Shown here: in pieces, positions 16,754 through 24,381 of the stretch
Position numbering within the stretch: position 1 is the first letter of the stretch
Layout of the letters: each line of letters opens with the position of its first letter
Assembly (NCBI GenBank): GCA_002898675.1
Contig: BEHW01000013.1
Span: 1-30,993 of the forward strand
Length of the DNA: 30,993 nucleotides
From: a bacterium HR20
Lineage (GTDB): Bacteria > Bacteroidota > Ignavibacteria > Kapaibacteriales > NICIL-2
Reading direction: 5' to 3'
Notes under the pieces: model-generated
Databases searched by the model: none
Told to the model about the DNA's origin: nothing
The model's input: the letters and a program-made list of their open reading frames with translations, nothing else
Position numbers and translations under genes: made by a program

Positions 16754-17161
16754 ATGCGAGCGATTCGACCAACTCTCAGCGGTTTGTTGCTTGCGGTGAT
16801 GCTCTTGGTCAGCGAGGGCATTGCCGTTAGCCTCCACTGGTGCTGCGGGACGGTCGAATCGCTCGCCGTATTTACTACCACGAAGTCGTGCTGCTGTGAC
16901 GAAGGAACCAGCACGTCTGCTTGTGCACTCGACCACACTGATGACTGCTGCCAGACAGCAACGGCATATCTTCTCCTGCCGATCAGCTCGTCGCGTGCTG
17001 GTGAGCGTCCAGCGGTGCTCAATCTTTCACCCGCTGTGCTCCTGCCAGCAGTACCGCCACTTTCGATGGCGGTCACGCTCTTGCTCGACCAGACCTCACT
17101 GTTGGCTGAGGGGATACAATTCCTCGCGACACTCCCTCTCTTGCAGCGTTTTCGCCTATAG
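16754..17161 (+). CDS. Cys-rich small membrane/secreted protein, HYC_CC_PP-like
   Basis: This 135-residue protein begins with a hydrophobic helix or signal (about residues 8-26) leading into GIAVSLHWCCG. The His-x-Cys (28-30), a CCC cluster (46-48), DDCC (63-66) and a PP pair (101-102) follow the order of the Bacteroidota HYC_CC_PP family, small proteins often found beside HMA-domain proteins and TonB-dependent receptors. Here Trp replaces Tyr in HYC. It holds nine cysteines, most in pairs or triplets, suggesting thiolate binding of a soft metal such as copper, or disulfide chemistry. A second hydrophobic stretch lies near residues 92-112. It sits 5 bases after the HMA gene and 104 bases before the receptor gene. 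The exact function of the family is not known to me; a role in metal import is inferred from its neighbours. Confidence 0.78.
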   Translation: MRAIRPTLSGLLLAVMLLVSEGIAVSLHWCCGTVESLAVFTTTKSCCCDEGTSTSACALDHTDDCCQTATAYLLLPISSSRAGERPAVLNLSPAVLLPAVPPLSMAVTLLLDQTSLLAEGIQFLATLPLLQRFRL

Positions 17162-17258
17162 TCCACTGCTCGGAGCTCGGGGACACGTACACCGTGGAGC
17201 CAGCTCCACCGCCGATATCTTCTTTCTCTCGAATGTTTGTTCAACATTTGCAGTGGAC
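17161..17258 (+). promoter_or_regulatory. Structured leader before the TonB-dependent receptor gene
   Basis: The 104-base gap before the receptor can fold as a three-way junction. An outer 9-bp stem pairs GTCCACTGC (17161-17169) with GCAGTGGAC (17250-17258). Inside lie a 6-7 bp hairpin GTGGAGC/GCTCCAC (17194-17200, 17203-17209) and a 6-bp hairpin AATGTT/AACATT (17232-17237, 17243-17248). The 3' arm of the outer stem holds the only GGA near the start at 17266, so closing it could block translation. A -7-like AATGTTTG (17232-17239) lies 27 bases before the ATG, so part of this could be promoter instead. No known riboswitch class is recognised. Confidence 0.45.
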
Positions 17259-17265
17259 AGTTCCA

Positions 17266-19479
17266 ATGAGAACGCTTTCATTGTGTTTACTCTGCCTTGC
17301 TTCCTTTGCAGCATTTAGCCAGCCACTGGTTGGCACGATCCGTGGACGCGGTGCTGATGGGTCGCTCACTCCAGTTGCTGGTGCGCGACTGCAATGGAAG
17401 GGTACCCAGCGTGGTGCGCTCACCCGCAGCGACGGGAGCTTTACGATCGAGCGACCACCGGAGAACCGCCAGATTGATACACTCATCGTGCATGCCGTCG
17501 GCTATCGGAGCGATACAGTCGCCGTTGCCCGCACGCTGCACCATCTTGACCACGTCCTTGAAGCAGACTTTGTCGCCCGTCCAGTGCAGGTCGAAGGCGA
17601 AGCAAGCTCCATCGCGACTGCAGAGCCGATCCGGACCGAACTTGTCACTCGGCGTCAGCTCGAGCAATCAGCGTGTTGCACGCTTGCTGAATCGTTCGAA
17701 CGCAGTTCCTCGGCAGAGGTGCAGTACTCCGACGCACTCTTGGGTGCCAAAACCATTCGCTTGCTCGGCTTGCGCGGGATTTATACCACGGGACTCATCG
17801 AGGCGATTCCGTTGTTGCGCGGTGTGACGAGTGCGTTCGCCCTCGATGACGTTCCCGGTCCGTTTCTCGACTGCATCAGCATCTCTAAAGGCGCTGCTTC
17901 GGTCCTGAGCGGCTACGACGGCATCACCGGGCAAATCAACGCGGAATTCAAAAAGCCTAACCGCGACGTGCCCTTCTTTGCCAATGCCTTTGCGAATCAG
18001 TTGGGACGGGCTGAGCTGAACCTGACCTCGGCCCAGCAACTCAACCCCGAACTGATGACGATGGTCATGCTCCACGGTCGCATGTTCCAGCGTGATCTCG
18101 ATGCCAATCGGGATGGCTTCATGGACATGCCGCGTTTTGGCAACATCAACGGTGTTGCCCGTCTGCTCTGGCACGAAGGCGACCGTGAAATGCAATTGGT
18201 CGTGCGTCCAACTTGGGGCAACTACCGCAGCGGGACAATGGGTGTGTGGAGCGATGGCGTGCAGGGCTACCGCATCGAAACAACGACCGAGCGGCTTGAC
18301 AGCTATGCAAAGCTTGCCTTCAACAAGTTGGAATCGCCGATCGCATCCCAGATTGGGATCCAGCTTGCATTCTCCGCGCAGCGCCTTACGACTACAGCCA
18401 GCACACGCAGCATCAGTGCGCACGAGTCATTCGCGCTTGGCAAGCTGATCGCTGTCGTTGAACCAAGTGATGCGCTCAAGGTCATCTACGGCATCTCGAT
18501 GCTCTACGACGCTCCGCAGGAGAAGCTCGACTCTCTTGCACGCCAGCGTACCGAACGCGTCCCTGGCATCTTCGCGGAAGCAACGTGGTCGCCCTCGTCA
18601 GCGCTGGTGGCAACGCTCGGCATCCGTCACGACTGGCACAACCTCTTCGGTTCCCAGCTCACGCCACGCATGCACATCAAGTACGCACCGACGGAGCTTA
18701 TCACGCTGCGCATGTCTGCCGGGACCGGGATGCGCGTTCCCTTCGTGATCGCTGATAACGCTGCAGCTTTCCTGAATAACCGGCAGGTGATACTCGACTC
18801 GGCAATCCTGCCGGAGCGTGCGTTCAACGTCGGTGGCGGCATCACAGCGATTGTTCCCATCGGCGAGCGCAGTATCACGATTGATGGCGAGTTTTACCAC
18901 ACGCGCTTTTGGCGACAGCTCGTCACCGACTTCGATCGTTCAGCGCGGCAAGTGGCGATTGTCTTCGCAGACCGTGGTTATGCTAATAGCGCGCTCGTCC
19001 AGCTTGCGACGACACTTCTTCCTCGGCTTGATCTGACGGTTGCCTATCGCCTCATCGACACTTATGTGCTAACCGGCGGCGAACTACGACTGCAGCCACT
19101 TGTATCGCCTCACCGTGTGCTGCTATCGGCGAGCTACCGTACCAGCGACAACGTCTGGGAAATCAATCCGCTTATAGTGTGGTACAGTAGCGGCCGCATT
19201 CCTACGACAGCAGATAATCCACCCCAATACCAGCTGGGTGAGCGCTTTCCGGACTACGTTCGCGCTTCAATGCAGATCAATTACCGTCCCCAATCAAGTC
19301 CGTGGGAGTTCTACATCGGCGCCGAAAACATTGGCAACGTCCTCCAGCCCGTTGCGGTGCTGGCAGCCGATCGCCCCGCCTCACCCTATTTCGATGCATC
19401 GCTCGTGTGGGGGCCGCTCGATCAACGCACAGTATATGCAGGTGTGCGGTTGCGGCTGGGCGAGCCGTTCGAGGAATAA
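17266..19479 (+). CDS. TonB-dependent outer-membrane receptor, putative metal transporter
   Basis: This 737-residue receptor starts with a signal peptide (about residues 1-19, ending AAFSQ). A carboxypeptidase-regulatory-like beta domain follows (about 20-105, with AGARLQWKGTQRGALTRSDGSF pattern). The plug domain (about 120-230) contains the stretch SACCTLAESFERS and later KGAASVLSGYDGITGQINAEFKKP. The ACC-x-LxESFE and KGxxSVLxGxxxITGQIN patterns mark the Bacteroidota subgroup that is encoded with HMA and HYC_CC_PP proteins. The rest forms the 22-strand barrel. Energy from TonB-ExbBD would drive import of a metal or metallophore; copper is a reasonable guess from the neighbours, not proven. 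ATG 17266 is chosen because it opens the signal peptide; GTG 17194 would add a non-signal extension. A strong hairpin follows the stop. Confidence 0.92.
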   Translation: MRTLSLCLLCLASFAAFSQPLVGTIRGRGADGSLTPVAGARLQWKGTQRGALTRSDGSFTIERPPENRQIDTLIVHAVGYRSDTVAVARTLHHLDHVLEADFVARPVQVEGEASSIATAEPIRTELVTRRQLEQSACCTLAESFERSSSAEVQYSDALLGAKTIRLLGLRGIYTTGLIEAIPLLRGVTSAFALDDVPGPFLDCISISKGAASVLSGYDGITGQINAEFKKPNRDVPFFANAFANQLGRAELNLTSAQQLNPELMTMVMLHGRMFQRDLDANRDGFMDMPRFGNINGVARLLWHEGDREMQLVVRPTWGNYRSGTMGVWSDGVQGYRIETTTERLDSYAKLAFNKLESPIASQIGIQLAFSAQRLTTTASTRSISAHESFALGKLIAVVEPSDALKVIYGISMLYDAPQEKLDSLARQRTERVPGIFAEATWSPSSALVATLGIRHDWHNLFGSQLTPRMHIKYAPTELITLRMSAGTGMRVPFVIADNAAAFLNNRQVILDSAILPERAFNVGGGITAIVPIGERSITIDGEFYHTRFWRQLVTDFDRSARQVAIVFADRGYANSALVQLATTLLPRLDLTVAYRLIDTYVLTGGELRLQPLVSPHRVLLSASYRTSDNVWEINPLIVWYSSGRIPTTADNPPQYQLGERFPDYVRASMQINYRPQSSPWEFYIGAENIGNVLQPVAVLAADRPASPYFDASLVWGPLDQRTVYAGVRLRLGEPFEE

Positions 19480-19483
19480 CGCA

Positions 19484-19510
19484 AGCGGGGCGAGCGATGC
19501 TCGCCCCGCT
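19484..19510 (+). terminator. Hairpin terminator between convergent genes
   Basis: A perfect 12-bp inverted repeat (AGCGGGGCGAGC, three-base loop GAT, then its complement) begins four bases after the receptor stop. It has no U-run afterwards, so it may act as a transcript end-protecting or Rho-assisted hairpin. Being symmetrical, it can serve the minus-strand transcript of the redoxin gene as well. Confidence 0.7.
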
Positions 19511-19528
19511 GTGCACTTGGACGCTGCT

Positions 19529-19580
19529 CTCCAACTTGGAGTGTCGAACCTTGCACGTTTGTCGAACTCGTGTACACGAG
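19529..19580. repeat. Two further dyads in the same gap
   Basis: Two more dyads follow the terminator: CTCCAA-C-TTGGAG at 19529-19541 and the perfect 14-base palindrome CTCGTGTACACGAG at 19567-19580. The octamer TGTCGAAC also occurs twice, 18 bases apart (19542-19549 and 19560-19567). They could be extra terminator hairpins for the minus-strand gene ending at 19585, or protein-binding sites. Confidence 0.4.
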
Positions 19581-19584
19581 CCCG

Positions 19585-20184
19585 TTATTTCTTACGCCAC
19601 TTGATCGTGCAGCCGACCGCTTTAGTGAAGCTTGGATCAACCTTCGACCCCGTCTGGAGTGCACTGATTGCATTGCGCACATACTCCTGCTCGACTGCTT
19701 TCGGATCGTCCGGGCTATCGTCAATAGCGCCAATGTACGCTACACGGAATTTCCCATCGCTCTCCCGCTGGAGGAGGAACACATGCGGCGTACGCGTTGC
19801 ACCGAAGCGGCGAGCGACCTCTTGCGTTTCATCGAAGAGATACTCGAAGGGGTAGTTCTTCTCCTTGGCGCGCTTGACCATGTTCTCGAACGAATCTTCT
19901 GGAACCTGGCTCGGATCGTTCGGGTTGATGGCAACAACCGGATAGCCTTCGGGTGCATAGTCATCGTGGAGCGCGATGATGCGGTCTTCGTACTTTTTCG
20001 CGTAGGGGCAGTGGTTGCATGTGAAGACAACGATCGCTCCACGCACATCGCCCAACGAGGCGAGTGAAACAGTCTTCCCGCTCGTTGAGCGCAACGAGAA
20101 GTCTTCGACCAACTCACCTGTGCGGTAACCCTGGGCCAGGGCAACTGCTGCGAGCATCAACCCAAGCGCAAGAGTGCGGTACAT
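19585..20184 (-). CDS. Secreted thioredoxin-fold protein (AhpC/TSA-like redoxin)
   Basis: This 199-residue protein has a signal peptide (about residues 1-18, ending VALAQG) and a redoxin domain. The sequence FTCNHCPYAKKYEDR carries the redox pair Cys56-x-x-Cys59 (CNHC), followed by INPNDPSQVPEDSFENM and, later, the cis-proline segment TRTPHVFLL. These patterns mark a widespread thioredoxin family often annotated as redoxin or AhpC/TSA-like. It is expected to act in the periplasm as a thiol-disulfide reductase. A third cysteine (VGCTIKW) lies in the tail. It follows the PorE-like gene by 59 bases on the same strand. The three exported proteins upstream are cysteine-rich, so it may maintain their disulfides; that is inference. 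A hairpin with a T-run and a possible -7 box lie in the gap, so it may have its own promoter. Confidence 0.9.
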   Translation of the reverse strand: MYRTLALGLMLAAVALAQGYRTGELVEDFSLRSTSGKTVSLASLGDVRGAIVVFTCNHCPYAKKYEDRIIALHDDYAPEGYPVVAINPNDPSQVPEDSFENMVKRAKEKNYPFEYLFDETQEVARRFGATRTPHVFLLQRESDGKFRVAYIGAIDDSPDDPKAVEQEYVRNAISALQTGSKVDPSFTKAVGCTIKWRKK

Positions 20185-20228
20185 CGCAGGCTATCTTCGA
20201 ATGTTAGACAATCGTTCTTGGCTTGGGC

Positions 20229-20265
20229 AAAAATATGCCACGTTCAGTGTTCTGCACACTGTGGC
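20229..20265 (-). terminator. Possible intrinsic terminator after the PorE-like gene
   Basis: On the minus strand the end of the PorE-like gene forms a hairpin. A 6-bp stem CAGTGT/ACACTG with a five-base loop is extended by GCCA/TGGC across a four-base bulge, then followed by ATATTTTT. The hairpin overlaps the stop codon. The T-run also forms TATTTTTG (20235-20228), an exact TAnnTTTG match 44 bases before the redoxin ATG, so the element may end one transcript and begin the next. Confidence 0.45.
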
Positions 20266-22286
20266 TGGCAGAGCACAACTGTCGAGCCTGGCACAGGGAT
20301 CGCACCAGCAACCACGCGCTGCTCTGGCATTGGAACTTCCACTCGCACTTCGATGGAGCGGCGTTCGCTAAAGTCGCGGTTCTCCTGGGATACGGCCTTC
20401 CCGACGGCAACAACCTCGATTTGATCGCGGGCTTTGAGCGATGCGTACGCCGGGACGAACTCATCCCACAATCGGTCGAGCAGTATTGCGGCGTAATATG
20501 CCCGGAGCTGCGAGAGCAGGTAGTTGCCGCCTGCTTTGGAGCGGATGAACGCAATACGCCCACCGCCGACAAGCGAATCACCGCTGATGTAGGGGCTATC
20601 GCGCGTATCGAGCCGTACAACACCATAGTGAGTCGGAATCGTCGGTCCGGTGTACAGGCAGGAGGGATCGAGCGGACGCGGGTCAGTCCACCCCGTCACG
20701 GTAACAGTTACGCGTTTCCCTTCTGCTGCCGCACGCTGCACACACGGCGCTTGGAGAGCCGACGTCATCGAGTTGATAATCCGCTCGAGCGCAGCATCAA
20801 CATCCTGCGCAAAGAGCTCCCCTTTTCCGCGAGCTTCGGCCATGTCAATACATGCACTGCCCTCGCGACGGATGAGTTCCACACGCGGTGGGATGAAGAT
20901 CAGACGATAGCGAAAGATTTCGTTTTCCTGGCACACGAGCACTGGCTGTTCGTAGGTGACAACTGTGCAGGTATCGAGCAAAAGGATTGGTGAGCATGGT
21001 AGCCATGGTGCGTAGCGTAACGTCGTCGGGCACCAATACCCCGTCACAAAAAAGCGCACATTCTTGACCGGGAAATCCTGGACGCAGCGGGGCGAAATGA
21101 GCGCTGCAGTATCCCAGACGACGAGCGTATGCACAGGCGGATCTTTGCAGAGGCTGCTGAGCACAAGCGTATCGCGCGAGGAAACGTACCGCGGCGAATG
21201 CACCTGGGCAGTGACCTCCCAGCGCTCGACTGGCCGCAAGGGAAGAGGAAACCGAGCGAATCCTTCCGAATCCGTCGTCGCTGTGCGAAGCTCGCCGCTT
21301 GCAAGGTCGCGCACCTGGACCGGGCGATTACGATAGACGCTGATCGAATCTTCCACCGCACCAGTGAGCCAGTCCACAACGCGGCTCCGAACGACAACAA
21401 GAACAGCGAGTGAATCGCCCGCTTGTGGCGGTCGGCGATAGGCGAAAATGTCGTAATCACCGTGCTGCGTTCGATTGCTACTGAACAGCAGCAGCGTTCC
21501 GCGTTCGGCAAAGGCTGGGCTGCCTTCGTTTGTGCCGCGTTGGTTGACGCCAGGGAAGGGCACTGGTTCTGGCGTCCCAACAGTCTGTCCGGTGGAGGGA
21601 TCGTAGGACACACGCCAAATGTCGAAGTCGCCGGAGCGATCAGTTGAAAAGTAGAGGTAGCCATCGGCTGCAGCGTAGGGCGATTGTTCGTTCCATCGCT
21701 CCGTTGAGATTGCGAGTTTGATCGGCCGGCTCCACGTCGAATCGAGCCAACGACTGACGTAGAGATCGGTCCTGCCGTACTGATGTCCATCGCGGTCAGA
21801 CGCAAAAAAGAGCAACCGTCCATCGGGCGAGAGCGAGGGTGTATCGTCCCACCACTCCGAGCAGACGGAGTCGAGCCGTGCGATGCTCCACCGGCCATCG
21901 TGATAACGCATCTGGTAGAGGTCGTTATCGAAGTCTTTGCCACCGACCAAGCGGTTCGAAACAAACACGCCATAGCTCGGAGTGCAGAGCGGAAACGCAA
22001 CACATCCGTTGCGAGCGCTCCGCCACGGCTGAGAGGGAATGTTGATTGGCTCTGGTGGCGGTGCAAGCGGGAGAAGTTGGCCGTTGCTGAGTCTGTAGAC
22101 CTTCAACATTCGCTCAGAGCCTGAAGTTTGCACTGTCACCCACAGTTCCGTACCGGCCGAGTCTACGCGGACACTTACGGCACGCTCATCGCCTGGCGTG
22201 TTGATCGCCGAAAGCGGCTCAACTTGAGCAAGCGTCACCGTGGCTGCTACCAGCAGAACGGCACTGATCAATTGAAGGGATAGCAT
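20244..22286 (-). CDS. PorE-like protein: PD40 propeller, carboxypeptidase-like fold, OmpA-like end
   Basis: This 680-residue exported protein has a signal peptide (about residues 1-20). A PD40/TolB-type beta-propeller follows (about 100-285), with repeats such as DDTPSLSPDGRLLFFASDRDG, EQSPYAAADGYLYFSTDRSGDFDIW and EGSPAFAERGTLLLFSSNRTQHGDYDIF. A carboxypeptidase-regulatory-like beta domain comes next (about 293-380), then a Cys-rich segment (380-485) and an OmpA-like C-terminal domain (about 485-650). PorE of the type IX secretion system has the same order, but with N-terminal TPRs that are absent here. In the OmpA part, Asp535 (GWTD) and Arg595 (LSQLRA) look like the peptidoglycan-binding pair, but they are 60 rather than about 15 residues apart, so a loop of some 45 residues is inserted. 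It overlaps the lipoprotein gene by 19 bases and probably anchors a surface complex to peptidoglycan. Confidence 0.75.
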   Translation of the reverse strand: MLSLQLISAVLLVAATVTLAQVEPLSAINTPGDERAVSVRVDSAGTELWVTVQTSGSERMLKVYRLSNGQLLPLAPPPEPINIPSQPWRSARNGCVAFPLCTPSYGVFVSNRLVGGKDFDNDLYQMRYHDGRWSIARLDSVCSEWWDDTPSLSPDGRLLFFASDRDGHQYGRTDLYVSRWLDSTWSRPIKLAISTERWNEQSPYAAADGYLYFSTDRSGDFDIWRVSYDPSTGQTVGTPEPVPFPGVNQRGTNEGSPAFAERGTLLLFSSNRTQHGDYDIFAYRRPPQAGDSLAVLVVVRSRVVDWLTGAVEDSISVYRNRPVQVRDLASGELRTATTDSEGFARFPLPLRPVERWEVTAQVHSPRYVSSRDTLVLSSLCKDPPVHTLVVWDTAALISPRCVQDFPVKNVRFFVTGYWCPTTLRYAPWLPCSPILLLDTCTVVTYEQPVLVCQENEIFRYRLIFIPPRVELIRREGSACIDMAEARGKGELFAQDVDAALERIINSMTSALQAPCVQRAAAEGKRVTVTVTGWTDPRPLDPSCLYTGPTIPTHYGVVRLDTRDSPYISGDSLVGGGRIAFIRSKAGGNYLLSQLRAYYAAILLDRLWDEFVPAYASLKARDQIEVVAVGKAVSQENRDFSERRSIEVRVEVPMPEQRVVAGAIPVPGSTVVLCQPQCAEH

Positions 22287-24361
22287 GTCAGAACCTCCAC
22301 TTGTGGTAGTGCTTGCGGACTTCGGTTACTCCATGAGAGCTTTTTGACCCAGAGAATTCCGTATGCACTGTTTTTCCGGAACAAGAGCACATCGCCTTCT
22401 CGTACCGTCAGCCTATTTCTCCATTGAGTCGGATTGAACGAGCAGCGATATTGGTTGAACAGCTCACAGATGTCCATTGGCAAGCCGAACATGTTCGAAG
22501 CAACAACGTTGAATTCCACCCCCGCGGCAGCACCTGTTGCGAGGACTGCAGATGTGATGTTTGCATCGTTTGGTGGTGGCCCGACTGTCACGAGCTGTTC
22601 AACGTAGATATCCACTGAATCAGTTCTCCCATCGAGTTGTTCACCGATCACGAGCCTGTTATCGCGGTCGCTCTCGATGATGTTCATCGTGATGTAGTAG
22701 CGTGTACCGTTGGAATCCTGTACACCGAATTTGTAGAGCACTGCCGTCGCCTTGCTGGAGCATTCAAAATCCAGGCTCGCATATCCGAACACAGGAACGA
22801 CTGCAGATTGATTTCCGCTGCGAAGAGCAATCGTCCCACGGAAATTCCGTTGCTCCGGCGCACACCGCCCCTGTGGATAGACGGCTGCCTGTGTGGGTTG
22901 AAAGCGAACAGTAAAACATGCTGTGCCTCTTGCTGGAATAGTAGTGCTCCCTTGCGACTGCCCATCCTCGAGAACAAAGACCCCAGATGCTTGCTGCAGC
23001 AACGCTGTGAGATTGAGGTCGCAGCGGCTCGTATTGCGGATGCAGAGTGTACCAATGCTCCGAAGCGGATCGTCGCGCAAGGTACAGTTTTCGAGTGTAT
23101 CAGGTTCGTACCCCCTTGGCCCTGGACGAAAGAGAGTCGAGCGCGCCGAGTCGATCTCGAATCTCGGTGCGTCGCTGGTGGCTGTTACGTCAACGGTGAT
23201 CATGCTATCGCAGAGCTGCAAGCCTTGTGCGGTCTGGCGGAAGACGCGAATGACAAACTGCTCTCGGTACGTGCGTACCGCACGTGGAGCAAAACGTATT
23301 CGGATAGAACCAAGCCGCTGGCCAGCATGGAGGTCGTGACTTTGCCCAGACGTTGCATCGAGCGCTACGATGCTCAGCTCGGAGGGGTCCTCTTGCCGGT
23401 TCGGCTGCACCACGAGGCGGAAGCTACACTGCGTATTCGGATTGAGGAAGTCCACGCGCAGCGTTGTATCGCTGACCGTCCCAATGCACGCAGTCAGATT
23501 GACGGCATACTGCCTGCCGCTTACGGGACAGTCGCATTGCAGCTGCGGACGGACGTGTAGCTCGAACGGGAAGGTGCAATCCCAGCATGGACTACCATTG
23601 GGCTGAGTGACAACGATCGTTACTCCGAGCACGGTATCGAGCGTCGTCGCTGTCGGCGCTGCGGCGACGGTAAACTCGATGCGATATGGCTGACCCTGTG
23701 GCACTGCGGCAGGAATCGGCACAGGCGGACCGTTGTCGATTCGTACCCGAACGATCACCTGCACCCCCGGCGGGAGCGGACGATCGAAGGTCACCTGTTG
23801 GACGACCACATCAGCATCGGTCTGCACGAAATCCCCTTGCGCCACCATATCGGCTTGCCCTGGTGCTACTGTCACCTTCAGCGGAGAACATTGCCCCGAT
23901 TGATTACACACGAGGGGGATACGGCGAATCAAGGTGAGCACAACCGAGGTCGGCCCGCACGGAACGATCGTATCGAGTCGAAAATCCCCGTTTTTCTGGA
24001 ATCCGCGATATGCCGGATCTGGCGGTGGGATGGTCTTGAGGAGCACGAGTGCATTCTCATTTGCAACGGGCATCGGAATGCTGAACGCAACGTATCCGGG
24101 CGAACCGCCGCTGCCGGTATAGGCTTGCTGCGCACCAGGCACACGTGCGAACGCTGCCTCAATCGCTGCTTGCGACGAGCCACGTTCGACAATTACCCAC
24201 TGGACTAAGACACCGTTGAGCGGCTGTCCGCTCTGATCACGGACGACGACCACAACCGGCGTGCTGACGACCTCCGCAGTTGGCTCTACCGGACTTTGGC
24301 ACGACCACTGCACCAGAAGCCATACAGCCGCAAACGCAATCCATGCACTACGGCGTACCAT
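22268..24361 (-). CDS. Large Cys-rich exported protein, probable lipoprotein
   Basis: This is a 697-residue protein without a recognised overall family. The N-terminus is a signal sequence ending in VQWSCQSP, with Cys21 possibly lipidated although the lipobox is atypical. An Ig-like segment (about 28-90: VVSTPVVVVVRDQSGQPLNGVLVQW) resembles bacterial Ig/invasin domains. Several beta-rich modules with cysteine pairs follow (CNQSGQC, CWDC, CDCPVSGRQ). About residues 400-520 resemble a choice-of-anchor/ASPM-SPD2-Hydin-type domain, seen in CIRNTSRCDLNLT, VFVLEDGQSQGSTTIPARGTACF and TVRFQPT. The last 170 residues are unknown. It is encoded between an outer-membrane barrel-like protein (20-base gap) and the PorE-like protein (19-base overlap), which points to a shared cell-surface assembly. 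A role in adhesion or secretion is only an inference. Confidence 0.7.
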   Translation of the reverse strand: MVRRSAWIAFAAVWLLVQWSCQSPVEPTAEVVSTPVVVVVRDQSGQPLNGVLVQWVIVERGSSQAAIEAAFARVPGAQQAYTGSGGSPGYVAFSIPMPVANENALVLLKTIPPPDPAYRGFQKNGDFRLDTIVPCGPTSVVLTLIRRIPLVCNQSGQCSPLKVTVAPGQADMVAQGDFVQTDADVVVQQVTFDRPLPPGVQVIVRVRIDNGPPVPIPAAVPQGQPYRIEFTVAAAPTATTLDTVLGVTIVVTQPNGSPCWDCTFPFELHVRPQLQCDCPVSGRQYAVNLTACIGTVSDTTLRVDFLNPNTQCSFRLVVQPNRQEDPSELSIVALDATSGQSHDLHAGQRLGSIRIRFAPRAVRTYREQFVIRVFRQTAQGLQLCDSMITVDVTATSDAPRFEIDSARSTLFRPGPRGYEPDTLENCTLRDDPLRSIGTLCIRNTSRCDLNLTALLQQASGVFVLEDGQSQGSTTIPARGTACFTVRFQPTQAAVYPQGRCAPEQRNFRGTIALRSGNQSAVVPVFGYASLDFECSSKATAVLYKFGVQDSNGTRYYITMNIIESDRDNRLVIGEQLDGRTDSVDIYVEQLVTVGPPPNDANITSAVLATGAAAGVEFNVVASNMFGLPMDICELFNQYRCSFNPTQWRNRLTVREGDVLLFRKNSAYGILWVKKLSWSNRSPQALPQVEVLTCYPFN

Positions 24362-24381
24362 AGAGAGACCTCACAGGATGT

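Noticed and set aside
17196..17214. AGCCAG followed by CCGCC, slightly like the cobalamin riboswitch B12 box
   Set aside because: Only 10 of 16 box positions match and the other conserved riboswitch segments are not found upstream; the match falls within a simple hairpin.
22637..23560. A 307-codon open frame antisense to the Cys-rich lipoprotein gene
   Set aside because: The minus-strand frame has a signal peptide, beta-domain patterns and operon context; the plus-strand frame has none.
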